A DNA stretch of 64,000 bases from JASJAR01 sp039198225 (GTDB taxonomy: Bacteria > Pseudomonadota > Alphaproteobacteria > Rhodobacterales > Rhodobacteraceae), in NCBI GenBank assembly GCA_039198225.1, contig JBCCTQ010000003.1:62001-126000 (forward strand). Direction: 5' to 3'. Below, piece by piece: positions 44,313-53,414 of the stretch. Below the pieces are notes generated by a model. It searched no databases. It had not been told where the DNA came from and saw nothing but the letters and a program-made list of their open reading frames with translations. The translations under genes were made by a program, and so were the position numbers. Positions within the stretch are counted from its first letter, which is position 1. Each line of letters starts with the position of its first letter.

Positions 44313-44464
44313 TCTGGCGCGGAGTCGTCCTCGCGGCCGCGATCGGCGGCCTGGCGGTCTTTGCACCCGTAGACGTCCCCGATCCCGCCTTCGCCTGCTG
44401 TGACAACCCGGCCGATCACTGCGATTGCTTCGTCCCCTCGGAGATAAGGAACGCCACGGAATGA
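44309..44464 (+). CDS. Cys-rich secreted mini-protein (51 aa)
   Basis: It starts with GTG 44309 inside the stop codon of mini-protein 3 (GTGA) and ends inside the start of mini-protein 4 (ATGA). A hydrophobic leader (VIWRGVVLAAAIGGLAVFAP) is followed by a tail with four Cys in CCDNPADHCDC. The tail could bind a metal or form disulfides outside the cytoplasm. The double coupling makes it a likely real gene. Family not recognised. Confidence 0.65.
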   Translation: MIWRGVVLAAAIGGLAVFAPVDVPDPAFACCDNPADHCDCFVPSEIRNATE

Positions 44465-44610
44465 CCTTGGAGAAGATCCTGATCCTTGGCTTTGCGCTCG
44501 CGCTCATCGGTGCTCTGACCGCCGTCTCGACGGGCATGATCGGGCCCAGGGACACCGCAGAAGGACAATGGCGGACCAAGGTCCAGGATCTCGCGGACAA
44601 AGCAAAATGA
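44461..44610 (+). CDS. Pilin-like mini-protein 4 (49 aa)
   Basis: It reads MTLEKILILGFALALIGALT, then a polar tail ending VQDLADKAK. It is paralogous to mini-protein 3. The start overlaps the Cys-rich gene (ATGA), and its own stop overlaps the TadE-like gene (ATGA). An in-frame ATG at 44425 lies inside the Cys-rich gene and is not favoured. Confidence 0.7.
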   Translation: MTLEKILILGFALALIGALTAVSTGMIGPRDTAEGQWRTKVQDLADKAK

Positions 44611-45263
44611 GACGTCTCCCCCGCCTCAAGCGCCGCCGGGCAAGCGCCAGCCTCGAAGGGGCCATGGCGCTGCCGGTATTCCTTGTGCTTTTCGGTGCTG
44701 TTTCCCAAGTCATGATTACCGCGCAGTCGCGAATGCATCTTGAACATGCGGCTTACGCGGCCGCGCGCGCCGCGCTTGTCCATATGTGCCCCCCTTTCAA
44801 CCTCGTCGAGAAGCTAAAATCCGGCAGCATTCCCGATCTTCGCCCGACCGATTGTGAACTGAACGAAAGCGCGCGGAATTCTGTCGCGCAAAGAAAGGCA
44901 GAAGATGCCGCCCGCTGGGCCCTCATTGCTGCGGCGCCGACGACAGGTCACGCGGCCGGACGGGGATGCGACCGGGTCCCAGCGGCGGAGGAAATCCTGA
45001 CCGGAGGCGACCACATCCAAGGCCGAAGCCAGGCTGCAATCAATGCGCTCTGCTATGTCCATGAGCCGGGGAACGTCACCGTAACGGTGGGATGGGACCA
45101 AAACTTAATGTCTCAACTCCTCGGGGAGACGGACGTGCCGATGCGCGCCACGGTCACTTTCCGGTTCCCGCTCTCGACGCCGTTCCGCCGGTTTATCTAC
45201 GACGCAAAGCGGGGCGACGGAACATATTGGAAAGAAGGCACCGCCACGGTGACCCTCCTATGA
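44607..45263 (+). CDS. TadE-like pseudopilin
   Basis: A 218-aa protein. A basic start (MRRLPRLKRRRASAS) is followed by LEGAMALPVFLVLFGAVSQVMI, a TadE-type membrane helix with the conserved Glu. The mature periplasmic part contains several Cys and ends with a beta-rich FRFPLSTPFRRFIYD segment. TadE proteins are minor pilins or scaffolds of Tad machines. ATG 44607 and the next gene's ATG 45260 both overlap stops by 4 nt. Confidence 0.82.
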   Translation: MRRLPRLKRRRASASLEGAMALPVFLVLFGAVSQVMITAQSRMHLEHAAYAAARAALVHMCPPFNLVEKLKSGSIPDLRPTDCELNESARNSVAQRKAEDAARWALIAAAPTTGHAAGRGCDRVPAAEEILTGGDHIQGRSQAAINALCYVHEPGNVTVTVGWDQNLMSQLLGETDVPMRATVTFRFPLSTPFRRFIYDAKRGDGTYWKEGTATVTLL

Positions 45264-46960
45264 TCGCGCGTTTTCTCTCCAAACGGCGCCGGGGGGCTCT
45301 CTCGTTGGTCGCGTTGGCCGGGATGGTTCCGGTTGCCGCGATGACGTCGGCCAATCTCAATACCTCCCAGATGATAGATGACCGGCGCCAAGTTCAGGAT
45401 GCTGCCGATGCCTTGGCGACGATGCACGGCGCCTGGTCTGCCCGGGCGCTCAATATAATTTCGATGAACAACGTCACGGCAGCCCAATTGCTGAGCGTTG
45501 CAGTCGGGTCAGAAGCCTTGATCCTTACAACGACCGAACTCACCGCAGCTGCTGCAATTGCGCAATTCGAGATTGGGGAACATGCCGGGGATCATTGCCC
45601 CACCCGCCTGCCCTACCCTTTTAACGTCGCCGAAGCCGTGGTTTGGACCACGCCGTGTTTTTCCTACCACGCGCTCCTGGCCGGTCCTGCGGCCCTCGCC
45701 CAAGCGCGGGCGGCGGATATCAAAAGCGACTTTGACCCCATTGGCGGGCTTTTGACGGCCACCAAGGCACTTGAGGCTATTGACGGAATGAACAAGGCGC
45801 TGATGGCACGTCATCCCCGAGCGATGGATGAGATCTCGCGAGGCTATCACGATCTCCTCGACATCGATGACCACCATTTCGCAGATCCCTGCAATGGCCA
45901 AGGCGTCGAAAATTGCAGCACGACGAACTCCTCCGATGGCATGGCCCTCCCGCTCGAACCCGCTGAGATTGGCCCCTTGGGTGGCTTTGCCAAGCTCGCC
46001 TTGGTGATGGAAGTCGGCATGACCTCAACCGACACGACGTTTGAGACGCGCGGGTTCGAGAGCTTCGAAGGACCATTGCGGGCGGGTGGCACAGACCAGT
46101 TTCCGGCGCTTGAGGACCATATCAACCATGTGACCGAAATCGGCGATGCGCTCCACGAGTTCCATCATTTCTATCAAAGCCGCAATTCGCATATGCCGCG
46201 CCATCCGCTGGCGTTTTGGGGATCGGGCCAATTCGTCTTCTTCACGCCGCCCGCTGATCGGGCGCTGCCGCCGCGCCGCTTCGTCGATCGGGAACACAAC
46301 CTTGCCGACACAATCCGCGACATCGCCGAGACCGTCGACGACATCAACCAGATCATCTTCGCGATTGCGCGCAACATCCCGCAACCGATTTTCAGTTGGG
46401 ATGTCCACGACGAGAACGGCTATTTCCCAATCACCGGCGATAACCAACGGCGGGCTGGACCGAACGCCTACACCTTCTTTTACCGCGCTGCCCATGCCTC
46501 TGTGATGGTCGGGCCCAATCGGGGCAAAGTTCCGATCGATTTCGATCTCTTTGGCGGCAGGGGCGTGATCTACGCAGCACCGGTCCCCGAGACCTGGCAG
46601 CTTCCCGGGATCGCACCGCTGAATCCCGCACCTCCCCTTGAAACGGAAACCATGGATGAGGAATTCCATATCCTCGCTTTTGTCCAGAAAGAGGTCGCCA
46701 AACGGCTCGGGACGGCGGTGCTCACCAGCGATGTCGACAGCCATACCGGCTATGGCCAAGCCGCGATCTACAATCCCGATGGGGCGACGCTTTACTCCCA
46801 GAATTGGCAGTCGCGTTTGATGCCCTCGACGCGGCTCGACGATCCGGGCCAGGCGTCGCGAGCTCTTGACCGACAGGGAACGGCGAGCTTTGACGGACTC
46901 TCCGAGGATCTCGGCCACGTTGCCTCGACCGCGAGCTGGGGACGGGTCAATGCGCATTGA
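45260..46960 (+). CDS. TadG-like pilus assembly protein
   Basis: A 566-aa protein with an N-terminal basic stretch (RFLSKRRRG) and a membrane helix (ALSLVALAGMVPVAAMTSANL), then NTSQMIDDRRQVQDAADALA, the usual TadG-like start. The long periplasmic part has no clear von Willebrand domain and is unusual in length. It contains four Cys in the first third. ATG 45260 overlaps the TadE-like stop; the longer open frame upstream reads another gene out of frame. Confidence 0.72.
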   Translation: MIARFLSKRRRGALSLVALAGMVPVAAMTSANLNTSQMIDDRRQVQDAADALATMHGAWSARALNIISMNNVTAAQLLSVAVGSEALILTTTELTAAAAIAQFEIGEHAGDHCPTRLPYPFNVAEAVVWTTPCFSYHALLAGPAALAQARAADIKSDFDPIGGLLTATKALEAIDGMNKALMARHPRAMDEISRGYHDLLDIDDHHFADPCNGQGVENCSTTNSSDGMALPLEPAEIGPLGGFAKLALVMEVGMTSTDTTFETRGFESFEGPLRAGGTDQFPALEDHINHVTEIGDALHEFHHFYQSRNSHMPRHPLAFWGSGQFVFFTPPADRALPPRRFVDREHNLADTIRDIAETVDDINQIIFAIARNIPQPIFSWDVHDENGYFPITGDNQRRAGPNAYTFFYRAAHASVMVGPNRGKVPIDFDLFGGRGVIYAAPVPETWQLPGIAPLNPAPPLETETMDEEFHILAFVQKEVAKRLGTAVLTSDVDSHTGYGQAAIYNPDGATLYSQNWQSRLMPSTRLDDPGQASRALDRQGTASFDGLSEDLGHVASTASWGRVNAH

Positions 46961-47552
46961 TCGGCGTGGATCAGTCACCCTCGAAGGTCTGACCGTGCTC
47001 CCCATCGCGGTCACGATGGTCTTTCTTGGAAAATTCATCCTTGAAGCGTCCCTCAACCGCCAGGAAACGGCGGTTTACGCCCGTGGCGCTGCGGTGACCT
47101 CGGCATCGGCCGGACGAACCAGCGCCTGCGATTTCGATCAGGACGCCTTTTTGGGTCGAACGGGAATACTCCAGGAGGTCACCGAGATTGACTGCCAAGG
47201 CCAAGACGCGGAACGCGCATTGAACCGCGAGAAGCCGATTTGGGACGAGGTCGAGGAAGGTGCAGTCGCTTGGGATGAGATCCTCCGCGATGTGCGCCCG
47301 AGCGACCCGGTGGAAGACATCGTTTCAACCGCCGAAGTCAAATTGACGATCCAGGGCACCGATTTTCTCTCCCAGCAAAATCCAACACTCGGGCGCCAAT
47401 CCTACGTCTCCGCGGACCGTCTCGCCTGGACCCACTCGGACGGTGACTTCGCCGAGGCCCATGATCTCGTGATCTGGGAAGAGCTCTGCAAAGGCCCGGC
47501 GATCTGGATGTTCCCAAATGTGTTTCCGGCTGGAAGAGGGACGGAATGCTGA
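46950..47552 (+). CDS. TadE/TadF-like pseudopilin
   Basis: A 200-aa protein. RRGSVTLEGLTVLPIAVTMVFLGKFILEAS (from residue ~5) is a TadE/F-type membrane helix with a conserved Glu. The rest is a polar, acidic periplasmic domain with three Cys. It starts within the end of the TadG-like gene, in another frame. It overlaps the next gene by 7 nt. Confidence 0.78.
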   Translation: MRIDRRGSVTLEGLTVLPIAVTMVFLGKFILEASLNRQETAVYARGAAVTSASAGRTSACDFDQDAFLGRTGILQEVTEIDCQGQDAERALNREKPIWDEVEEGAVAWDEILRDVRPSDPVEDIVSTAEVKLTIQGTDFLSQQNPTLGRQSYVSADRLAWTHSDGDFAEAHDLVIWEELCKGPAIWMFPNVFPAGRGTEC

Positions 47553-48178
47553 AGCTCCTTTCAACTCTGGGGGTTTGCCTTTTCGCGGCATTCGCCCACG
47601 CGCAACCCCGAGAAAGCATGCGCCAGTACAGCGCGGAAACGGCAACCGCACTTGTCGATGTGGTGACCGCACTCCGCGCTCGGATGCCCGAAAACGTAGT
47701 CATTGCCGAAGGCGGACGTGGTGCGATGCTGACCTATACCGGAAACGCGCTCCACCCCAATCTCGCCGGCTTTCTTTCCAGCGCCTTTGAAAACCTGGAC
47801 CCTGAAATTCTGAAGCCGGGCCGGGCGATGTCGCTGACCATGTCTTTTACTGATCTTTCGCCAGGAACCGGCATGTCGCTCATGGTCCTTGCGCGCCTTT
47901 CCCCCCCCGAACTCCCCTTGCCCAAAGGCGGCTATGTCATACTCGACGGGCTCACGGGCCCTTGCCGAGGCCAGATCGTCCTCCGCCATACTGCGCCCCA
48001 AGATAAGGCGGCAGAACTCTATCGATCGTCCCTCGAAGACAATGGATTCGCCTTTGAGGATCCTGACCCGCAAGGGATGTCGTTTTTTATCGGAAACGCG
48101 CCGGACTGCTCGGTGGGGCTTTACGTTCAACCAGACACCACCGGAAGCTTGATCGTTATCAGATACTTGGAGGAGTGA
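47546..48178 (+). CDS. Secreted protein of unknown function
   Basis: A 210-aa protein with a signal peptide (MLKLLSTLGVCLFAAFAHA|Q). The mature part is mixed alpha/beta, with two Cys (GPCRGQIVL, APDCSVGLY). I do not recognise a family. The start overlaps the TadF-like gene, and the stop abuts the CpaB-like gene, so it belongs to the machine operon. It may be a periplasmic assembly factor. Confidence 0.7.
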   Translation: MLKLLSTLGVCLFAAFAHAQPRESMRQYSAETATALVDVVTALRARMPENVVIAEGGRGAMLTYTGNALHPNLAGFLSSAFENLDPEILKPGRAMSLTMSFTDLSPGTGMSLMVLARLSPPELPLPKGGYVILDGLTGPCRGQIVLRHTAPQDKAAELYRSSLEDNGFAFEDPDPQGMSFFIGNAPDCSVGLYVQPDTTGSLIVIRYLEE

Positions 48179-48885
48179 TGCGCAATATCTTCTACTTCCT
48201 GGCCGCCCTCCTCGCCCTCGGCGTTGGCTGGTTTTATTACCAAAAAGTCGAAGCTGACACGGCGACAATCACCAAGCTCCGGCTGAAAGCCGAAGACGGT
48301 TTAGTCATCGAAGCGGGAACTCTCGTAGACGAGAGCTTCTTCGAAAAATACGTCGTCTCCCAAGCGATGCCCCGCGCGCTCTCGAGCGATTTCACCTGGG
48401 CTTTGGGCGATGATCCCGTGACACGGATCAACCTTAAGGGCCGGGTTTTCGGCCAAGACGTGGCGGGCGGGAGCTTCCTTCAGCGGGTCCATTTCTTCGC
48501 CGAACCGCAGATCGACTTTGACCTTCGGATCGAACCCGGCAACCGCGCCTTTTCGATCCCGGTCGAGCCTGACCGCGGCGTCGGAGTGTTCCTTGTGCCC
48601 GGCAGCCATGTGGATGTGATTGGGCCCTTTGTGAACGCCGATGATCAAATCACCACGCGGGCCATTCTCGAGAATGCTATCGTCATGGCCGTCGGCGAAT
48701 TCGATAGCTCTGCTGCACTCCGCGAGGAACGCGAATTGCCGCGCTACAAGAACATCACCCTCCAAGCGCCATCGGCCGAGGTGGAAGCCTTCCTGGCCCA
48801 AGAAGTGCTTTCGGTGAACGATCTGACCCTTGTCCTCAGGAACCCTTGCGAGGGCACCCAAGACTGCATCGGGCTCACCCAATGA
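48178..48885 (+). CDS. CpaB/RcpC-like pilus assembly protein (SAF-like)
   Basis: A 235-aa protein with an N-terminal membrane anchor (residues ~4-18) and a periplasmic part similar to CpaB/FlgA SAF domains: AEDGLVIEAGTLVDESFF, later RIEPGNRAFSIPVEPDRGVGVFLVPGSHVDVIG, which is the CpaB hallmark. ATG 48178 is chosen because GGAGG lies 4 nt upstream. CpaB normally works with the outer-membrane secretin CpaC, which is not seen nearby. It overlaps the FHA-ATPase gene by 4 nt. Confidence 0.82.
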   Translation: MRNIFYFLAALLALGVGWFYYQKVEADTATITKLRLKAEDGLVIEAGTLVDESFFEKYVVSQAMPRALSSDFTWALGDDPVTRINLKGRVFGQDVAGGSFLQRVHFFAEPQIDFDLRIEPGNRAFSIPVEPDRGVGVFLVPGSHVDVIGPFVNADDQITTRAILENAIVMAVGEFDSSAALREERELPRYKNITLQAPSAEVEAFLAQEVLSVNDLTLVLRNPCEGTQDCIGLTQ

Positions 48886-50822
48886 CCGCTGGCCGCGCCC
48901 ATATCCGCGTGGCCGACGCCTATGGCAACCGCCGTGCCGCGATTACCCTTGATGGGACGTTCTACGAATTCGGCAGCGATCAAACGCGTGCGGCTGAGAA
49001 GGATTACATCCTTCTCTCCGGATCCGGCGTCGCACCTCGCCATGCGCAATTGATGCTGATCGGCGAGCAATGGACCATCAAACCGCTGACCAGCGGAGGT
49101 CTCAGACTAGGTCGCCGAAACCTTGACCGCGACGTGGCAGCGCCTGTCGAGGCAGGGACCGAAATTTGGCTTGGCAACAACCTGGCTCAGATCATGTTGC
49201 CAAACCGCTCGGTGGCATCGCAGGTCGCCAATTCGGAATTGTCGGACCTCGAATTGATGATGAACGAAGCGCTGCTGGACTTCGAGGATCGTCGCCGCGA
49301 TCTTTTCGACGGATCTGACGCCCAGCGCCAGAAACTCCTGTCGGACGAGCTCGACCGGCTGATCGACCTCGAACTCGACCTCGCCGGTAAACCCGACATG
49401 ATTGCGACGGTCAATCGCTACGCCGCCGAAGCGATCCGGCGGCCACTTATCTCGGCTTGCCTGATGAGCGGGACCCGCGGTGATGTGGAACTCGCGTTTT
49501 CCCAGATGAACGATGACCAGCGCGCCCAGGCGGTGGAACTTCGCGAGGAGCTCGCGTCCGAACTTCGGCTGGATATGACGGCCGATGACACGAAAGCCGA
49601 CCTCAATCGGCTCCATTCAGGTTTTGCGGAGGCCTACCGCTCTTGCTCGGGGCATATCGGCGAGACGTTCAAACTGGCTCTTATACGCGACGCGATCCGG
49701 GAGAAGGTGCTCGGCCTCTTTTTCCGGCTCGGTCCAATTCAGTTCCTTCTCGATATCGACGCGATCTCGGAGATCATGGTCTGCGGTCCCGATCGGATTT
49801 TCGTCGAGAAGGGCAACGCAATGTTCGAGACCGGGCTGGCCTTCGCTTCAGAAAACGAGCTCTTCACAGTCGCGGCCCGGATCGCGGCGCGAGACGGTAA
49901 GCAATTGACCGAAGGGGCGCCGCTTGCCGATGCCCGCCTTGCCGATGGAAGCCGGTCGAATATCGTCGCATCGCCAACCGCTTTGAACGGTCTGTCACTC
50001 ACAATTCGGAAGTTCGGCAAAAAGCACTGGAGTGTTGCCGATCTCCGCCGTAACCGCGCGATGTCGCTCCCGATGGAGAGGTTTCTGAAGGCGGCGGTGC
50101 TTGCGCGAAAGAATGTCATCATTTCAGGCGGAACCGGCTCTGGAAAAACGACGCTCTTGAACGCGCTCGCCATGTTTGTCCCCGAGGACGAACGGATCGT
50201 CACGATCGAAGACACCTCCGAACTTCGCCTCAAAAACCGTAATCTCGTCACACTTGAAGGCCGCCGGGCAAATGTCGACGGTCGCGGCGAAATCTCGATT
50301 CGGGACCTCGTCAAAAACGCCCTACGGATGCGACCTGACCGGATCGTCGTCGGTGAATGCCGGGGCGGCGAGACCCTCGATATGCTGCAAGCGATGAACA
50401 CGGGCCATTCAGGCTCAATGACGACCGCCCATGCCAATTCACCCGAAGACCTGATTTTGAGGCTCGAAACCATGGTCCTCCAATCGGGTCAGGAATTGCC
50501 GATCCACGCAATTCGCCAACAAATCAGCGCTGCAATCGATCTCGTTGTTCAAGTTCGCAAAACCCGGTCGCTCGATCCTGCGGCGTCCGCGGTCGCAAAA
50601 CAGCGCACCATCGTCGAGATCTCCGAATTTGGCGCTTTTGACCCCGAAACCGGGGGGATCCCGGTCAACCCGATCTTCGAACTCGCCGAGGAAGACGGTG
50701 GCCTCCGCCACACGATCGCGGGCTATATACCGAGCTTTTTCGAGGAGATGGCCGAGCGGGATCTGATCCAGATCGAAACGTTCTTCGACGAGTTGGAAAT
50801 CGAGGTAAGCCATGCCGCTTGA
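48882..50822 (+). CDS. FHA domain-CpaF/TadA ATPase fusion
   Basis: A 646-aa protein. Residues ~5-105 look like a forkhead-associated domain: FYEFGSDQ, SGSGVAPRHAQLML (with the FHA His54) and GTEIWLGNNLAQIML. A helical linker follows, then a CpaF-type ATPase: DIDAISEIMVCGPDRIFVE, Walker A GGTGSGKTT at 416-424, VTIEDTSELRL, and MRPDRIVVGECRGGETLDMLQAMNTGHSGSMTTAHAN. FHA domains bind phosphothreonine, so motor activity may be controlled by phosphorylation. This is the second secretion ATPase of the locus. Confidence 0.88.
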   Translation: MTAGRAHIRVADAYGNRRAAITLDGTFYEFGSDQTRAAEKDYILLSGSGVAPRHAQLMLIGEQWTIKPLTSGGLRLGRRNLDRDVAAPVEAGTEIWLGNNLAQIMLPNRSVASQVANSELSDLELMMNEALLDFEDRRRDLFDGSDAQRQKLLSDELDRLIDLELDLAGKPDMIATVNRYAAEAIRRPLISACLMSGTRGDVELAFSQMNDDQRAQAVELREELASELRLDMTADDTKADLNRLHSGFAEAYRSCSGHIGETFKLALIRDAIREKVLGLFFRLGPIQFLLDIDAISEIMVCGPDRIFVEKGNAMFETGLAFASENELFTVAARIAARDGKQLTEGAPLADARLADGSRSNIVASPTALNGLSLTIRKFGKKHWSVADLRRNRAMSLPMERFLKAAVLARKNVIISGGTGSGKTTLLNALAMFVPEDERIVTIEDTSELRLKNRNLVTLEGRRANVDGRGEISIRDLVKNALRMRPDRIVVGECRGGETLDMLQAMNTGHSGSMTTAHANSPEDLILRLETMVLQSGQELPIHAIRQQISAAIDLVVQVRKTRSLDPAASAVAKQRTIVEISEFGAFDPETGGIPVNPIFELAEEDGGLRHTIAGYIPSFFEEMAERDLIQIETFFDELEIEVSHAA

Positions 50823-51669
50823 AGCCGTAAACATCGGCGCGGCCGCCCTTGCCGCCCTTGGTCTTTTCGGTCTCCAAGCGATGGTGTTCCCGGCTTTAGC
50901 TTACCTTTGGCAGCGGTTACCGGACACCCGCCGCAAAAAACTCTCTGACGTGTTGGAATTCGTCATCGGCAAACCCACCGACCCAGTCGAGGCGTTTGCG
51001 CTGATCCTCTTTCTCGCCCTGGCCTTGGGCTTTGGACTGTTTTCGGCCGGAGCGACACTCCCCGCAATCCTCGTCATCCTTCTGCTTCTCGGCGGGATCC
51101 CGGCCTTTCTTTACACGAGTGGCGCGTCCAAACGGTCGCGAGAACTCGAGCTCGCACTCCCACTGGCCCTTCAACAAGTGGCCAATGAAATGGCCGCCGG
51201 AGCGACCTTGGAAAGCGCGCTCAAACGCGTCGCCGACAGCGCACCTGCTCCGGCCGATGTCGAAATCGCGCGGCTCCAGCGCCGGGTTGAGATCATGGGC
51301 GTTGACGAAGCCTTCAGCGAAATGGCCCGGCAGCTCAACCTTCAGAGCTTTACGCTTACTGCCTCTGTGGTCCGTGTCGGCACGTCCTCCGGCGGCCGCC
51401 TCATCGAGGCACTCAAGAACCTATCCCGCACTTTGATCGAGATCGAACGGCTCAACAAAAAGCTCCGCACTGCGTCCGAGAACGGGCGGCGCAATCTATA
51501 CCTGATGTCGATCATAGGGCCCTTGGTCGCGATCGGGGCAAGTCTGGTTGTTGACCATGAAACCTCGGTCCTAGCCGACCCCTTTGGACAAGTGCTCATC
51601 GGCGTCGCCGCACTGATGTTTTTCGCCGCCCATATTCTCGGTCACCGGCTCACAAAGGTTCAGGTCTGA
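50812..51669 (+). CDS. tadB: TadB-like inner-membrane platform protein
   Basis: A 285-aa protein with N-terminal membrane segments, a cytoplasmic T2SSF domain (ELALPLALQQVANEMAAGATLESALKRVADSAP...VRVGTSSGGRLIEALKNLSRTLIEI) and a C-terminal pair of membrane helices. TadB and TadC form the platform that the ATPase turns. It overlaps the ATPase gene by 11 nt and tadC by 1 nt. Confidence 0.85.
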   Translation: MPLEAVNIGAAALAALGLFGLQAMVFPALAYLWQRLPDTRRKKLSDVLEFVIGKPTDPVEAFALILFLALALGFGLFSAGATLPAILVILLLLGGIPAFLYTSGASKRSRELELALPLALQQVANEMAAGATLESALKRVADSAPAPADVEIARLQRRVEIMGVDEAFSEMARQLNLQSFTLTASVVRVGTSSGGRLIEALKNLSRTLIEIERLNKKLRTASENGRRNLYLMSIIGPLVAIGASLVVDHETSVLADPFGQVLIGVAALMFFAAHILGHRLTKVQV

Positions 51670-52568
51670 TGGAGAGTATCGTCATAGCCTTGGCCTTTGG
51701 GTTTGCGGCGTTCTTCTTGGGGCTACTGGCCGCGAATGTGCTCGATGCGGGTCACAACCGTTTTCAAACCGAACTTGGCGCGGAACCGGAAGGCAGAGAC
51801 GGGGCGGCCCGGATCATACGCGCACTCGGAACCGCGTTCCCCCCCCTTGCAAAGCCGTTCCGTTCACTCACCGAAATGCTCGATCTGCAATTGACCTATG
51901 CCGGTCGGCCCTATGGCGGGGTTTCCGGTGCTCAATATCTTGCCGCCGCAATGATCCTCTCGGCCGGTATTGGCGCCGCGGTTGGGGCGTTCTTCGCGGC
52001 AAACACATTCGCCCAAGGTGGCGCGCCGCTCTCGACCGGCATCCGCTGGTGGCTTTTCGGCGCGGTCTTCATTCTCGCCTTTCTGATCCTCGACGTCTCT
52101 GGGGCTGCGAAGCGGAACTCCGACAAGATCGAGCGAGAATTTCCGTTCTTTCTCGACCTAGCCGTGCTCGTCGTTCAGGCCGGAGGAACGCCGCGAAAAG
52201 CCCTCGGGAAATACGTGGAAGCGGCCCCCGGCACGCCATTGTCTCGGGAGATTGCGATCACGGCAAAGGATTCCGATGCGACGAGTTTTGACGCCGCGCT
52301 CCACCGGATGATCGAACGCGTCGAGGCAGCGTCCGTCAAAGCGATCCTGAAAAACCTGGCCCAGGGCGAACGGTCTTCGGGCGAAGCCGAGACGTTCTAT
52401 TCCGACCAAGCCGAAGAACTTCGCTATCTCCGCGAAGAAATGGCCAATCGGGCGGCCGAGCGGTTGAAAACCAACATCGTTTTGCCGGTCTTTCTGATGC
52501 TGATGTCGATCATCATCGCAGCTCTCGCTCCGACGATCGTCTCAATCCAAAGCCAGGGGTTTTTCTGA
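51669..52568 (+). CDS. tadC: TadC-like inner-membrane platform protein
   Basis: A 299-aa partner of TadB. It has membrane helices near residues 5-22, 90-115 and 125-145, then a T2SSF domain (FPFFLDLAVLVVQAGGTPRKALGKYVEAAP...AERSSGEAE-like segment, YLREEMANRAAERLKTNIVLPVFLMLMSIIIAALAPTI). ATG 51669 shares its A with the tadB stop. Its stop TGA shares its A with the next start. Confidence 0.85.
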   Translation: MESIVIALAFGFAAFFLGLLAANVLDAGHNRFQTELGAEPEGRDGAARIIRALGTAFPPLAKPFRSLTEMLDLQLTYAGRPYGGVSGAQYLAAAMILSAGIGAAVGAFFAANTFAQGGAPLSTGIRWWLFGAVFILAFLILDVSGAAKRNSDKIEREFPFFLDLAVLVVQAGGTPRKALGKYVEAAPGTPLSREIAITAKDSDATSFDAALHRMIERVEAASVKAILKNLAQGERSSGEAETFYSDQAEELRYLREEMANRAAERLKTNIVLPVFLMLMSIIIAALAPTIVSIQSQGFF

Positions 52569-53398
52569 TGTATGGCCTCTTTGCCCCGAAGGGCCTCCGG
52601 GCCGAAGTGACCGACGGCATTGATGTCGAACGGGGGGTCACGCTGGGCGGGCAACGCGTGACCATTGGATCAAGTGCCGACGACACGCTCCGCCTCGGGG
52701 CAGGAGACGTCGTACCGGGCCACCTCACGTTGGAACGCAGGGCCGATGGCAGCGGTTGGGATTACTTCTCTTCGGATCGAGGGCTGACCCAAGTTGACCG
52801 TGGCAACCCTAGAACCGGCCCAGTCCGTCCTGGAATGTGGATCCGCATAGGGCGGGAAACGGAAATCCGGCTCCTCCGAACCTCTCTTCCGGCGGCCCCG
52901 GTCGGCACCGCGGGCGACGAAGTTCCAACGACAGTGCCGATGCCCGTAGCTCTGGGCATTCTCGGTGCAATCGCACTGGCCGTTCTAGGCTTTGTCTCGG
53001 TGCAAAACTCCGCGGGTGACGCGTCGCTCCGATTGATGACCACGCCCTGGGTCACCGGATCACGCGACGTCGCCAAAGGGCTTGAGGCCTGCCTCGCAGA
53101 GGAGGCGCGCCCTTCCCGCGGCGTGGTCGCGACCGACCCGGCCAGCGCGTTCTGGCAGATCATGGAATTCCGCGGCACCGACCCAGCCCGGGCCCGCAAT
53201 GCTGAGACGGAACTCGTCGACGAAATCAACGCGATCCTCATCGAGGCCCACCTTCTTTCGAGCGAAAACAAGCTCTTGGACGCCTCCTCCACCCTACGTC
53301 GTATCAAATACGTTTTGCCCGTGGGCGAGGCCACTTGCCCTATCCTAGCCGCATTGGAATTCGATCTCGCCCTCCTTGAGTTGCGCGGATCCGGCTAA
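52568..53398 (+). CDS. FHA-like domain membrane protein
   Basis: A 276-aa protein. Residues ~20-105 resemble an FHA domain (GGQRVTIGSSADDTLRLGAGDVVPGHLTLERR, GMWIRIG), with a His after the Ser/Gly loop. One membrane helix follows (about 124-146), then an external domain of ~130 residues with two Cys. It could connect cytoplasmic phospho-signals to the envelope. It sits directly between tadC and the pseudokinase-SUMF1 gene. Confidence 0.75.
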   Translation: MYGLFAPKGLRAEVTDGIDVERGVTLGGQRVTIGSSADDTLRLGAGDVVPGHLTLERRADGSGWDYFSSDRGLTQVDRGNPRTGPVRPGMWIRIGRETEIRLLRTSLPAAPVGTAGDEVPTTVPMPVALGILGAIALAVLGFVSVQNSAGDASLRLMTTPWVTGSRDVAKGLEACLAEEARPSRGVVATDPASAFWQIMEFRGTDPARARNAETELVDEINAILIEAHLLSSENKLLDASSTLRRIKYVLPVGEATCPILAALEFDLALLELRGSG

Positions 53399-53414
53399 GA
53401 CAGAAAGGGCCGCC

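Noticed and set aside
45092..45259. Upstream extension of the TadG-like gene
   Set aside because: It overlaps the TadE-like gene in another frame; ATG 45260 overlaps the stop and gives the usual TadG-like start.
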